Positions 27,801 through 40,400 of a DNA stretch of 64,000 nt are shown here, in pieces. How positions within the stretch are numbered: the stretch's first letter is position 1; the number at the start of each line of letters is the position of its first letter. This DNA is from Rhizomys pruinosus. Taxonomy: Eukaryota; Chordata; Mammalia; Rodentia; Spalacidae. The stretch spans positions 2,318,837 through 2,382,836 of the forward strand of contig VZQC01010550.1 of assembly GCA_009823505.1 (NCBI GenBank). Direction: 5' to 3'. The translations under genes were made by a program, and so were the position numbers. The notes beneath the pieces are model-generated. The model searched no databases, was not told the origin of the DNA, and saw only the letters and a program-made list of their open reading frames with translations.

Positions 27801-30800
27801 ATCTTTTTTGTTTTAAGTTTTTTTTATTTTATTTTTAAACTTTTATTTATTTTTTTTTTATTTTTTTTTTTTTTTTTTTTTTTTTTGTTGTGTACTTGAA
27901 TGTTTGTTGCAGGCGTGACCCGTGTCGTGCAGTGCCGCGGAGGTCGACGCGGGTCTCAGATTCCCCTGGAACTGGAGTTACAGACGGTTTTCTTAGCCGC
28001 CATGTGGGTGCTGGGGATCGAACCCGGGTCCCTGCAATGCAGTCGGTGCTCCTAACTGCTAGGCCATCTCTCCAGCCCCTTAAAATTTTATTTATTTATG
28101 TGTATGAATTTACTATCTGCATGTAGGTTGTTGCACCCGTGTCGTGCAATGCAGGGGTCGAAGAGGGGTGTCGAATTCCTGAAACTGGAATTGGGTTTCA
28201 GACGGTTCCTCCGCCACCATGTGTGTGCTGGGGATCGAACCTGGGTCCTCTGCAAGAGCAGTCGAGCTCTTAACCACTAGGCCATCTCTCCAGCCCCATT
28301 TATTTATTTTTTATGTGATGAATGTACTGTCTGCATGCTGGCCTGTGCACCTGCGTCGTGCTTGCAGTGCTGCAGAAGTCAGAAGAGGGCTTGGATTCCC
28401 CTGGAAACTGGCAGTCAAGACGGTTTACTCAGCCACCAGTGGGGCTGGGGATCGAACAAACCAGGCCCCGGCCAGGCCCCCCCTCCCCCTGCAAGAGCAG
28501 TTGGCCTCTTAACCGCTAGCCATCTCTCCCGCCCCATTAAAGTTTTTTTTTATTTATATTTTATGTGTATGAGTGTATGTCTGCATGATGGTTGGTGCAC
28601 CATGTCATGCAATGCTGGGAGGTCAGAAGGGTTTTGGATTCCCCTGGAACTGGAGGATAAAGACGGTTCTTAGCCATCATGTGGGGTGCTGGGAATCGAA
28701 CCCAGGTCCTCTGCAAGAGCAGCCGGTGCTCTTAATTGCTGGCCCTCTCCCGCCCTAAAATTTTGTTTTGTTTGTTTGTTTTTTTTTTTTTGGTCTTTTT
28801 TGAGACATGTCTCCTGCTAGCCCCCAGCTTGTCCTAGAACTCACTCTGTAGACGAGGCTGGCCTTTGAACTCACCAAGAGACTCTACCGCCTCTGCCTCC
28901 TGAGTGCTAGGATAAGGTGTGCGCCCACCACCTTTGCCTGGCCTAAAGTTTTTGTATGTAGTATGAGATTTGCCTGCATGTGTGTAAGTTTGACCCATGT
29001 CGTAACAATGCACTGTGGATGCTAGAAGAGGGCATTGGACTCCCCTGGTACTATGAGTTACAGATGTTGTTAGCTGCCATGTGGGTGTTGGAACTGGAAC
29101 CCAGGTCCTCTTAACCACTGGGCTATTTTTTTTTTTCAGCCACCTGATTTTTTTTGGGGGGGGGGCGGCTTTTTTTTTTAGCCTCTCTCCCTTTAGCCAG
29201 TGTTCTGGCTAGACTTCGCTCTGTAGAGCCAGGCTGGCTTGAACCACAGAGAATCTGCTTGTCTCTGCCTCTGATGCCACATATGCCTGCACCATTTTGT
29301 ATTTTGATACAGGGTGTCTCTGAGTTCCTATGGCTTGCCTCAAGTACTTCACTCTGAAGCCCAGGCAGGGCCTTGAACTTTGAGACCTCCTGTCTCAGAC
29401 TTCAGTATCTGGGACTGGCGCTGGCATTGAGTATCTGGGACTGGCCTGGCATTGAGTATCTGGAACTGAGACTGGCATTGAGTATCGTGGACTGGGCTGG
29501 CATTGAGTATCTGAGACTGAACCTGGCATTGAGTATCTGAGACTGAGCCTGGTATTGAGTATCTGGGAATGGCCTGGCCTGGCATTGAGTATCTGGGACT
29601 GGGCTGGCATTGAGTATCTGGGAGGTCCTGGCCTGGCATTGAGTATCTGGGACTGGCCTAGCATTGAGTATCTGGGACTGGCCTGGCATTGAATATCTGG
29701 GACTGAGCCTGGCATTGAGTATCTGGACTGAGGGTATTGCAGTCTCAGTGTTTTCCCACATGGCTTCCTCCTTTGCTGTGACACTTAGGGGAAAGCCTTT
29801 AAGATTATAGGATTTTTTTCTATCATGTACTGTTTTCCTTTTTATCTGTTTCCTTAAACGGCACGTTTACAAGGCGCACATGGGTGAAAAGTATACAACT
29901 TACGTTTGTGTAAAAGCTCGACAGCGAAATTTTTTGAAGAAAATGGAATTTTCAGATTTGTTATATCCTGCTGCCAGAACAAAAGACCTATTTTCAGGCG
30001 TTTACTTCAAAAAAAAAAAGTTTCAGTTGTTTAGGGGCCACTCACATCCTTTAATATTTCTGTAGGGTTTGGACAAGTAGTAATATGAAACACAGTCTCT
30101 ACACACAAACCAAAAAAAATACCCCCAAAAAAAAAACAACAACAACAAAAACAACCCCTCTGAAGATTCCATATTCTTTCAAAAGGAAAAATGTTACATT
30201 TGTCCAGCTACTGTTTACTGAGCCTTAAACCAACTTTTTATCTAGAAGTTTATTTTTGTAAGGTATTAACTAGCCTGAAGACACAGGGCCAAAAAACATT
30301 GTGATTTTTTTTTTTGACAGGGTACCGTTTCAGTCCCAGCGCTGTCTGGAAGGTCACTCTGTGACCAGGCAGGCCTGAGCATCCCCCTGCCTGTCTCCGA
30401 GGCCTGGGATTAAAGGTACACACACCACACCCAGCTGGACTGGTTTTTCTTTTGTCTATAGTGATAAAAGCCACAAGTGAAATGAACACATTTCTAGTGA
30501 GAATACCTGATTGTTACAAACCTTAAGAGAGTAGCTGATATGTTCTCTAAAGTTAATTCACTATTCTGGGAATAGATTTAAAGAATATGAAGTTCTATGT
30601 AGTATTCGAATAACTGTTTTCTTATGTATCAATGGACTTAAAAAAACTTGAATACAAACTTTATTTAGGGTATACAAGTTAATCTAAAGCTTGTAACTTC
30701 GTGAATCATTATGACTCTACATAGTTTATGGATTATTTTTTTTCAATCAGCCAAAAAATCTGCAACATAAAATTTCTCTTCCAAGTAAACAATTTGTAAG

Positions 30801-33616
30801 GAAAGTTCAAGTCCTCTTTTAGCTCTGTTTCATGTTGAAGTTTATTTTCATGTACAAGAAGATAACGGTTGACTTCCATTGTGTGGCGGTTACCACACCG
30901 TAATTAGCACTTGGAGACAGAGGGCGCGTTTGGTTCATGAGACTCAAGGCTAGGCCTAAACTAAAGTTGAGTCAGGCCAGCTTAGTCTCAAAGTTGAGGA
31001 CCCTGCCTCAAAAAATTAAAAAGGCATTGTGTATCATTATTTTATTATTGCTTAATATGAGTTAATTCTCATCTAGAAAAATGTTTATAAAACAAATAGA
31101 AGCCTTAATCAGTTACAATTTTCAATTTTATATTTATTTAAGGACTCTAAAAATGAGTAATTCTTGAGATTTGTTTCTAGGAAAAAATTTCATTTTGAGA
31201 GTTACACATACACTAATGTTTTAATGAAATAGCCTCTTTGAGTTACACGTGTAGTTTTCAGCCCTCTCAGCCCTCTCAGTATTACTCTGAAGGGTTTACT
31301 AGAACAACTTGTTGACCCAGTGCCCAGTTGGGGATAAATCTTTGGCAGTCCTAAGCTGTTCTCCTTTTCCTGCATGTTCTGGAATCCCCCATCATTCATT
31401 TTTCTAATTTACTGATATACTGCAACGCAAATTATTTTCTTAGCATTCAAAGACTGTATGTTTTCATATTCCCATATTGTTTATTTAAACATTCCATTTC
31501 CGGGGTCTGAAACGGATTGCTCAGCGGTTTTTTAAGCAGCACCAACTGCTCTTGGAGGGACCCGGGTTCGAATTCCCAGCGGCCCACATGGTGGCTAAGC
31601 ACCCTTTTAAGCCAGGCGTGGTGACTCAGGCCTTTACTCTAGCACTCAAGGGGAAGGGCAGGCGGATCTCTGTGAGTTCAAGGCCACCTGGTCTAAGAAA
31701 AAAAAAATCGTTTCTACCTTTTTTTTTTTTTTAAGATTATTATTTTTTTTGGTCTTTTCACTCAGGGTCTCCCTGTAGCCCAGCTGTCTGGAATTTGCTC
31801 TGTGACCAGGCTGGCCTTGACTCACAAAAGATCCGGCTGCCTCGCCCTCCCAAGTGCCACCTTTTTATTTTATTTTTGAGACCAGGGTCCTCTCTGTGAC
31901 CCCAGCTGGGCATTAGACCATGGCTTCCTTGGACAATTCATAGATTTCCACCTGCCTCTGCTCCCAAATGCTGGGACTAAAGCATGTGCCACTACGCCCA
32001 GCTAATTTTTCTGTTTCTTAATCAGTCTTATCCAAGTTCTATACTCCTTATCCAAGCCACCACTGCAGTATTACTTGAGTCTGACCGATGTACCATCTCT
32101 ACTTCTTGGAGTTTGTTTCCACTATTATTACATGATCCATTATTAAAATGGCCTTACAGGTATTCAATAAAAGGTGAATTCTGTTATATAAAAAAATCAC
32201 TTGTCTAGTAAATATTACTCAATGTTTCTATATAAGATTTGAGCAGTAGAATTTAGTGATGACAGAATGTTAGGATTATCCACAATGGTATCTATACTAG
32301 TCATATATAACTAGTTGATAAAAGAACAAAACTATTAATTTCAATGAGCAAATCAAGTTTCTGTTCCATAGAGCTAATGTTCTGTTGGGACAGTAAGTAT
32401 ACAGTGTGGAATCTATTAAAAGCCATGAAACCCAGCAAGTTGATATGGTTTCTAACTTCATTTCAATACAGCCAAAGGAAAGCCCATTTATACTAACATC
32501 TCAGTGAAGAGATCAATGAAAGATGGAAAACTGTATCTGAACAAAGCTCTTCCAGGAACAGGCAGGGAATAAGTGCAAGTCTTTATTTCCTATCTACTTT
32601 ATCCATCAAATGCTAAAAGGTCCAACACTGGTCTACCAAGACTAAGATTTTGCCATATTCTTGTGTATTCATCTACTTTATCCAGTTCACAACTTAACCA
32701 TAATGGTTGACAGAAGAATAACATCATCTGGGAAGCTAGGAATGCCTTTTTTTTTTTCTTTTTTTTGGAGGTGCGGTCCTTTGAGACAGGGTCTCCCTAT
32801 AAGCCCCAGTGTCATGGAACTCCACTATGTAACCAGGCTGGCCTTGAACTCCAGCGATCTGCTGCCTCTGCCTCCTGAGTGTGGATTAAAGCCTGCATCA
32901 CCACGCCAAGTTTCATTAAATGATTTTTGATGTTAGTAATCTTTTTCACTGTTTACCCTCCTTTCTATTTTATCTGCCCAGTGTATTCTGTTTTCATCCT
33001 TAGAGTTTCATTTTGAGACCATGAGGTCTACCCGGAACCTTCTAAGTTTTTAATCACACATTTAATGATAAGCTCCATTTTCTGTTTTTTAATATTTTAT
33101 GTGTATTAGTGCTTATTGTTGCATTTAGGTGAGTGCACCAGCGTTGTGCTATCCCTTGGAGGTCAGAGGGCATCAGATTCCCTTGGGATTGGAGTTAAAG
33201 ACGGTTGTTTTTTTTTTCAGCAGCCATGTGGGTGCTTCGGATCGAACCTGGGTCCTCTGCAAAAGCAGTCGTGCTCTTAACTGTGAGCCATCTCTTTTTT
33301 TTTTTTTTGCCTTTCTTATTTATGTTTTTCTTTTTGCTACCAGGGTCTCCCTTTAGTCCCAGCTAGCCTGGAAACTTGCTATGTCGACCAAGCTGGGCTT
33401 GAATTCTAGAGCTCCACCTGCCTTGCCTCCTAAGTACTGGGATTTTTAAAGGTATGCACCACCACACTGGGTTGCCAACATTTTGTTAAAACTCCATGTA
33501 GGAAATCCCCTATGAATAATAAGCAATTGAAGGAGTACATGGAAAACCCTTTCCATTTTATTTTTTTTTTTTTTTTTTTTTTTTTTCAGTAGTCTCCAAA
33601 TAAAAATTTTTTTTTT

Positions 33617-33657
<41 letters not shown>

Positions 33658-36600
33658 CTATAATGAAAATTTTACACGTTCTTTGAAGAGGTGAGGAGGA
33701 AGACACCAGAAGATGGAAGTCTCTCCAGGTTACTCATGGATCAGAAGAATAGTTATAGTAAAATTGACCACCCTACCCAAATTAATATAACGTTTAATGC
33801 CATCCCAATCAAAAATCCCCATATGACTTTTTTCACAGAATTAGAAAATTGAAATCAAAAAAATTCATATGGTATTTAAAAGACTCCATATAGCCCAAGC
33901 AACCCTGCAGCAAAAAGAGTAATGCAAGGGGAATTCTTACTATACAGATATCAACTCTACTATAGAGCTTATAGTATAAAAACAGCACTGATACTGATAT
34001 AAAAATAGATCATGGATCAATGGAATAAATTTGAAGGACCCAAACTTGAGTACATTACAATTTAGCCACCTGATTACTTGACAAAGGAGCCAATATTATA
34101 CTCTTTCAATAGAGGCGACCGCATCTCAGCAAAAATGGTGTGGCAAAACTGGATCAATGAAACCCCTACCTTACCTTCTACAAGTCAATTCTAAAGTTTT
34201 TTTTTTAATAAAAAAAAAAAAAAAAAAAAAAAAATTTTTTTATTAATTTTCTTTATTTCTTGTTGTTGTAGTGATGAGTACTGCTCTGCATTGGCAAGCT
34301 GGCTACCCTGTGTCGTGGCAATGCCGCGGAGAGTTAACCCGGGAAACGGGTTCGGATTCCCCTGGAACTGGAGTTCTCCTGGAATTGGAGTTTCATGGAT
34401 GAGTCTAGGACGGTTCTCAGGCCGCCATGTGGGTGCTGGGGATCGAACCGGGCTCCTCTGTAAAGCGGTGGTCGGCATCCGTCTCGAAAAAGACAAAAAA
34501 AAAACAAAAAAAAAAAACAAAACGAAACGGTCGGCACTCTTAACCGCTAGTCCATTCCTCCAGCCCCCTCAAATATAAATTCTAACATGGTATGAAGCCT
34601 TTCAATGTGAAACCTGAAACTGAAAATGTTAGAAGTAAACATAGGCAGTATCTACAAACTGCATTCGGTTATTAGAAGAATTTTTTTTTTTTTTTTTTGC
34701 TTTCGAGAGGGTCTCCTTGTAGTCCCAGCTGTCCTGGAACTCGTTTCTGAGACCAGGCTGGCCTTGAACTCAAGATCCGTCTGCCTCTGCCTCCCAAGTG
34801 CCTAGGATTAAAACGGCCGTGCGCCACCACGCCCGGCAAAACTAGGGAGACTTTCTAAATCAGACAGCAGGTTGCGCAGGATACCTACCGGACAAACAAT
34901 CAACAAATGGGACCTCACTAAATTTAAAAAGCTTCTGTACCAGCTGGTGCGTGGTGGCGCACGCCTTAATCCTACCACTTGGGGGCCGAGGCAGGCGGAT
35001 CTTTGTAGTTCATGCCCAGCCTGGTCTACAGAGTGAGTTCCAGGGACAGCTGGGGCTACAGAGATACCCCTGTCTCAAAAAGACAAAAAAAAAAAAAAAA
35101 AAAAACAAAAAACGGCTTCTGTTACAGCCAAATAGAAATCCAGGAGAAAGAGAAAGCCCACAGATTGAGAGGAAATATTCAACCAGTGACACATCTGACA
35201 GAGGCTTAACATCCAGATTATATAAATTATTCAAAAACCAAAGACCAAGAAAAACACAAATGACCCAATTATAATAGATGGGCGAAAAGTCGCGAAGATC
35301 TAAACTGAGACTTCTCATAAACGATGCCAAGAAGAAACATCTTCACGTGTTCAACCTTGTTAGAATAACGCAAAAGCAACTTAAAAACTATTTTAATATT
35401 TCATCTTATACTCAGTAAGACTGGCTATGTTAAACAGAAAATTAAACATGATACCAAAATTATAGGAGGTTGTGGGGAAGGGGAATGCTCATTCATTTCT
35501 GGTGGGAATGCAAACTCCCACAATCCCTATGGAAGCAGTGTGGAGATTTTAGTGTTTGCTAAGTGAGTGACGTAACACAGTCTCAGAAAAAACAAAAGAC
35601 ATTATGTTCCCCTCATTTTGTGGTTCCTAAACAGCAAACCATTTAAGTCAAAGTGTGTAACTGGTCAGTAAAAATAGTATCACATGGACTGATACTGCTG
35701 TAGATAATAGCTTTAGGTATCGGCCTCTATTTTCCTCCGTTCTAAGATTTATGAGAAAGAACAATTGCCACGCTGTCCCCAGTGGAGTCTGCGTGACTCA
35801 CTCACCAGATGGAGGCGCAGGCTTCAAGGGAGTTAGCCTCCTGGGGCAGAGTGTGCTCCTAGCCCTTTTTTAGGTCCTGGTTTTACTTTGCTGATTATTA
35901 TCACGTGCTCTGGTATCACAGTTCTGGGACATGGTCTCTCTAACTCCTTTGCAGTTCCAGGAAACCCGAGTCGTAAATTGGACATGGATGAGTTTCCAGG
36001 GACGGTGCCTCCCACAAACTTTCCGCCTGTCCTTCAAGCTTTGATTAAAGTAACAAAAAAATCCTACAAAAATATAAAACCATGGGACCAACTACAGCAG
36101 CAACAAAAGTTATTTGAAAAACTTAAATCCAAATAACGTTAAGGCGTTTCTTAAATTTGCCTAATTACAAATGGCCAGCTTTCATTATAGGAAATAGACT
36201 TAAATGCCCCTTAAATTACAGGGAAACTAACTGAAATTGACACCATATATTTCTAGGCAGACTTTAGGGTATTGGTTAGGATGGTATTATATTACGATAT
36301 ATGGCAGAATGGAAAGGGTTAACCATGCAGATGCAACTCTCTAGTTGGAGCAGGTCTGGTTCCCATGAATACCTTAACCACAATACAGTCCAACCCTGAA
36401 TTATTAGCTCCCAGAGCTACCTGAGTTCAGGATGAAACTTTCCACAGACCCTGTAGGAATGCTTCTCCTCCTCTAAGAGCCCATTATTCTCCAAGGGGCT
36501 CCATGCTACTAAACACAACCAACCAGTTTAAACAACGGAAAAAATGTTTTAAAACACCCGGGGTTAATAAAAAATCACTAATCAAAAAGGAAAAAATTCT

Positions 36601-37425
36601 TTCTAAGTAAAAGAAACCATACCTCATATCTAAAGATATCACAAGGACTCAAACTACTAGTATAAGAAAGTCACGCTTACACAAACTTTTTTAACCACGG
36701 TCTCGCATCAGTTGGGCATAAAACAACATAAAAACTTTGATTCCTTGATGTTTGTTGCTTTCAAAATTATTGATCTCAAAAGTTCTGTATAATCTTGCTA
36801 ATCATATGAATAAACAGTGTGATCCTCTTGCCAACTTTTTCTGTATAAAACTAATACTTATGAAAAATTAAAGTGCACTCAGACTCAAGCCTTTTGGTTG
36901 TCTGTGTGTCATTTCTCGCCCAATCCCTGCCCACCTACTCTTCTCCCTGTTCGGTCGTTGGTGGGACTGATTGCTCCGCTCCGCTGTCAGTCGCCCAAAC
37001 AATTTTTTCTTTTTTTTTGGTTCTTTTGAGACAGGGGTCTCCCTGTAGCCCCAGCTGCCTGGAACTCCACTGTGTAGATACCAGCCTGGCCTTGAACTCC
37101 ACAAAGAGATTCACCTGGGCCTCTGTCTCCTGCAAGTTCTGAGATTAAAGCGTGTGCCACCATGCTCCAGCCGAGACCAAGCAAGAAAAAAAGAACAATG
37201 TTTAAAACTACATTAATAATATTATACCAAAAAAAAAAAAAAAAACTATCTATATATATCATATATATTATATATATACACAAACTTTAATCCTAGCACT
37301 TGGGAGGCAGAGGCAGGCGGGATCTTTGTGCGTTTCAAGGCCAGCCTGGTCTACAGACGGTGAGTTTCCAGGACAGCTGGGCTACAGGGAGACCCTGTCT
37401 CGAAAAAGACAAAAATAAACAAAAA

Positions 37426-37467
<42 letters not shown>

Positions 37468-40400
37468 ATTATATATATATATACTATATCTATATATACT
37501 ATATATATATTTTTATTTTTCCTTTTTTTTCTGGTATTTTCGAGACAGGGGTCTCTCTGTAGCCCCGGCTACCCTGGAACTCGCTCGTAAGCCCAGGCTG
37601 GTCCTTGAACTCACAAAAGATCACCTGCCTCTGCCTCAGTGCTAGGATTAAAGGCGTGCCCACCACGCCCAGCCTAAGTTATATTTCTTTTTACGTGAAA
37701 GCAACTGTAACATTATAAAGTGAATGTCTAATGTTTTTGGAATTAACCTATACTTCATTTTTAGACTTTGTAAATTTTCTATATGTATGGAGTGTAAAAG
37801 AAAAAAAAAAGCTAAGGGGGAGAGAATCATGATATCAATGCTGGGATGGATTGCTCCCACAAGCCCACCGTTGGTCGTACTTAAGACGAGTACTGGAGTG
37901 GCAAGACGGCAAAGTCAGTAGAAAACACCTGTTTTATAAGCTTTTGTTCAAAGCACACGTACACAGCTCTTAGCTGTTAATTTGATGCTAATGAAGTAGT
38001 AATGTACTGAATAAGGATACAGTGTTCTTACAACAAAGCATACATAAATCAAGGCTATATAGGGATGGCTTTCACAGTAGAAGAACTAGAAACCGGAAAT
38101 GAGAAATTATTGATAATAGCTACAAAATTTTAGGTACACAAAATGAGTATCAACCCTGAGAATCTACTGTACCCCATAGTAGCTATAATAAATAATTTGT
38201 AGTGTATGCTTGAAGATTGCCTAAGAGGATTGATTTTATAAGATTATATCAGTGTCTGATTGAATTGATGGAGGATTTTGTGACCCGACCTCAGAACCCT
38301 ACCTCTGTTAATTCTTTTTTTTTTTTTTTTTTTTTTTGGTGCTTTTCGAGGGACAGCAGGTCTCCCTGTAGCCCCACTGTTCTAGAACTCACTTCTGGTC
38401 GACCAGGTGTCCTTTGAATCACAAAAAGAATCCGCCGCCTTTGCCTCGCAAGTGCTAGGATTTAACAGGCGGTGCGCCACCACGGCCCGGCTACCTCTGT
38501 ATTCTTTAAGGAACAATAGTCCAATATTAGATAATGTAATGTTTAGGAAACTTTGAAATCTCAATTAGCTTAATGGACCAACTTGTGCATCTAGTTTTAT
38601 ATTATTTGATTTGGAAAAGCCAATCTATTCAATAAACCCTGTTTTAAATAAACAACAACAAGAAAAAAATTTCCTGGGTTTTGTAATTAAGGTCTTCAGC
38701 TAACATGTTTGTTTTTTTTTTTCTTTTTTTATCTTTTTAAATTTCTATGCTCTTGTATGTGTAGTGATACTGCTGCCATATCCATGGATTGGGTGCAACC
38801 CAGTGTCGTGCAATGCCATTCAGGAGTTCAGAAGAGGGTGCCTCAGATTCCCCTGTTGGAACTGGAGTTAAAAGCCTGTCATCAGCCGCCATGTGCGGTG
38901 CTGGGATCGAACCCAGCGTCCTCTGCAAGAGCAGTCGGTTGTGCTCTTAACCTCTCAGCCATATCTCCAGCCCTTTTTTTTTTTTGGTCCTTTTTGGAGA
39001 CAGGGTTTCTCCCTGTTAGCTCCAGCCGCTGTCCTGGAACTCTACTCTGTAGACCAGGCAGGACTCGAACTCACACAAAGATCGCCTTCTGCCTCTGCCT
39101 CCAAGTCTAGGATTACAGGCAGCAACACCACGTCAGCTCTCCAGCCCCCTTTTTGTTCTTTTTGAGACAGGGGTCTCTCCCTGTAGCTCCAGCTGGCCTG
39201 GACTTGCATGTAGACCAGGCTTGGCCTTGAACTCAAGAGATTATCCTCTCCCTGCCCTCCCAAGTCTAGGATCAAAGGTGTGTTGCCACCACACCATGCC
39301 ACGCACTAACATTTTCCACCTTTTAACTCATTCTATTGACAGTAGGCATTACTTTTTTTTCTTCCTTTTTTGGTTATTTGTGAGGCAGGGTCTCCCTTTT
39401 AGTCCAGCTGTCCTGGAGCTCACTGCGTAGACAGGCTGGCCTTGAACTTCATAGAGATGCCGCCTAACTCTACCACCTGAGTGCCGGAATTAAGGGTGTG
39501 CGCCACCACTCCTCGGCTAGAACATAGGCTTACTTTTTTTTTTTTTGGTCTTTTCGAGGACAGGGTCTCCCTGCTGTAGCGTCAGCTGGCCTGGAAACTC
39601 CCTCTGTAGACAAGGCTGGCCTTGGAACCACAAAGGATCCGCCTGCTCTGCCTCCCAAGTGCTAGCGATTAAAGGCAACGCCCACCACACCCGGCTAAAT
39701 AGGATTACTTTTTTTTTTTTTTCGGTTTTTTTGAGGGACAGGGTCTCCTGTCGCTCCAGCTGGGCCCTTGAACTCACTCTGTAGACCCGAATGGCCTTGA
39801 ACTTCACAAAGATCCGCCTTGCCTTCTGCCTCCCGGAGTGCTAGGATAAAGGTTGTGCGCCACCACACCCGGCTTTCATATAGGATTATCCTTTTAATAA
39901 CCCTCCTAACATAAAACCGTTAAGGACATTTTTCTCTTTAGTCCTTAGGAAATATTAAAAGGAATTTATAGTTTTGTGAATTTTTGCTTTGGTCCACATC
40001 AAGTAACCATAGATTAAATGCTTTGTCTATTTACCACACAGCTCTTAATATTTGTGTTATGAGTGTATTGGCTTGTATATATGTAAGTGCCCTGTGTGTG
40101 CAATACTTGAGGTCAGAATAGGGTGTCAGAATCCCTAAAACTGGAGATATGTGATGTTGGCTGGTTTGCCAGTGCGTGCTAGGATTTGAAAATGTGGTCT
40201 TCTGCAAAAAACAACCAGTGCTTTTCACCTCTGAGCCATCTCACCAGCCCCCTTACTGCTGTTAAACAAAAAAACCCCGAACTATTAGCATTGGGAGACA
40301 GAGGCAGGCGGATCTTTGCGCGTTCAAGGCCCCAGCCTTGTCTACAGATGGCATTTCCAGGACAGCTTGGGGTACAGGGAGGCCCTGTCTCAAAAAAGAC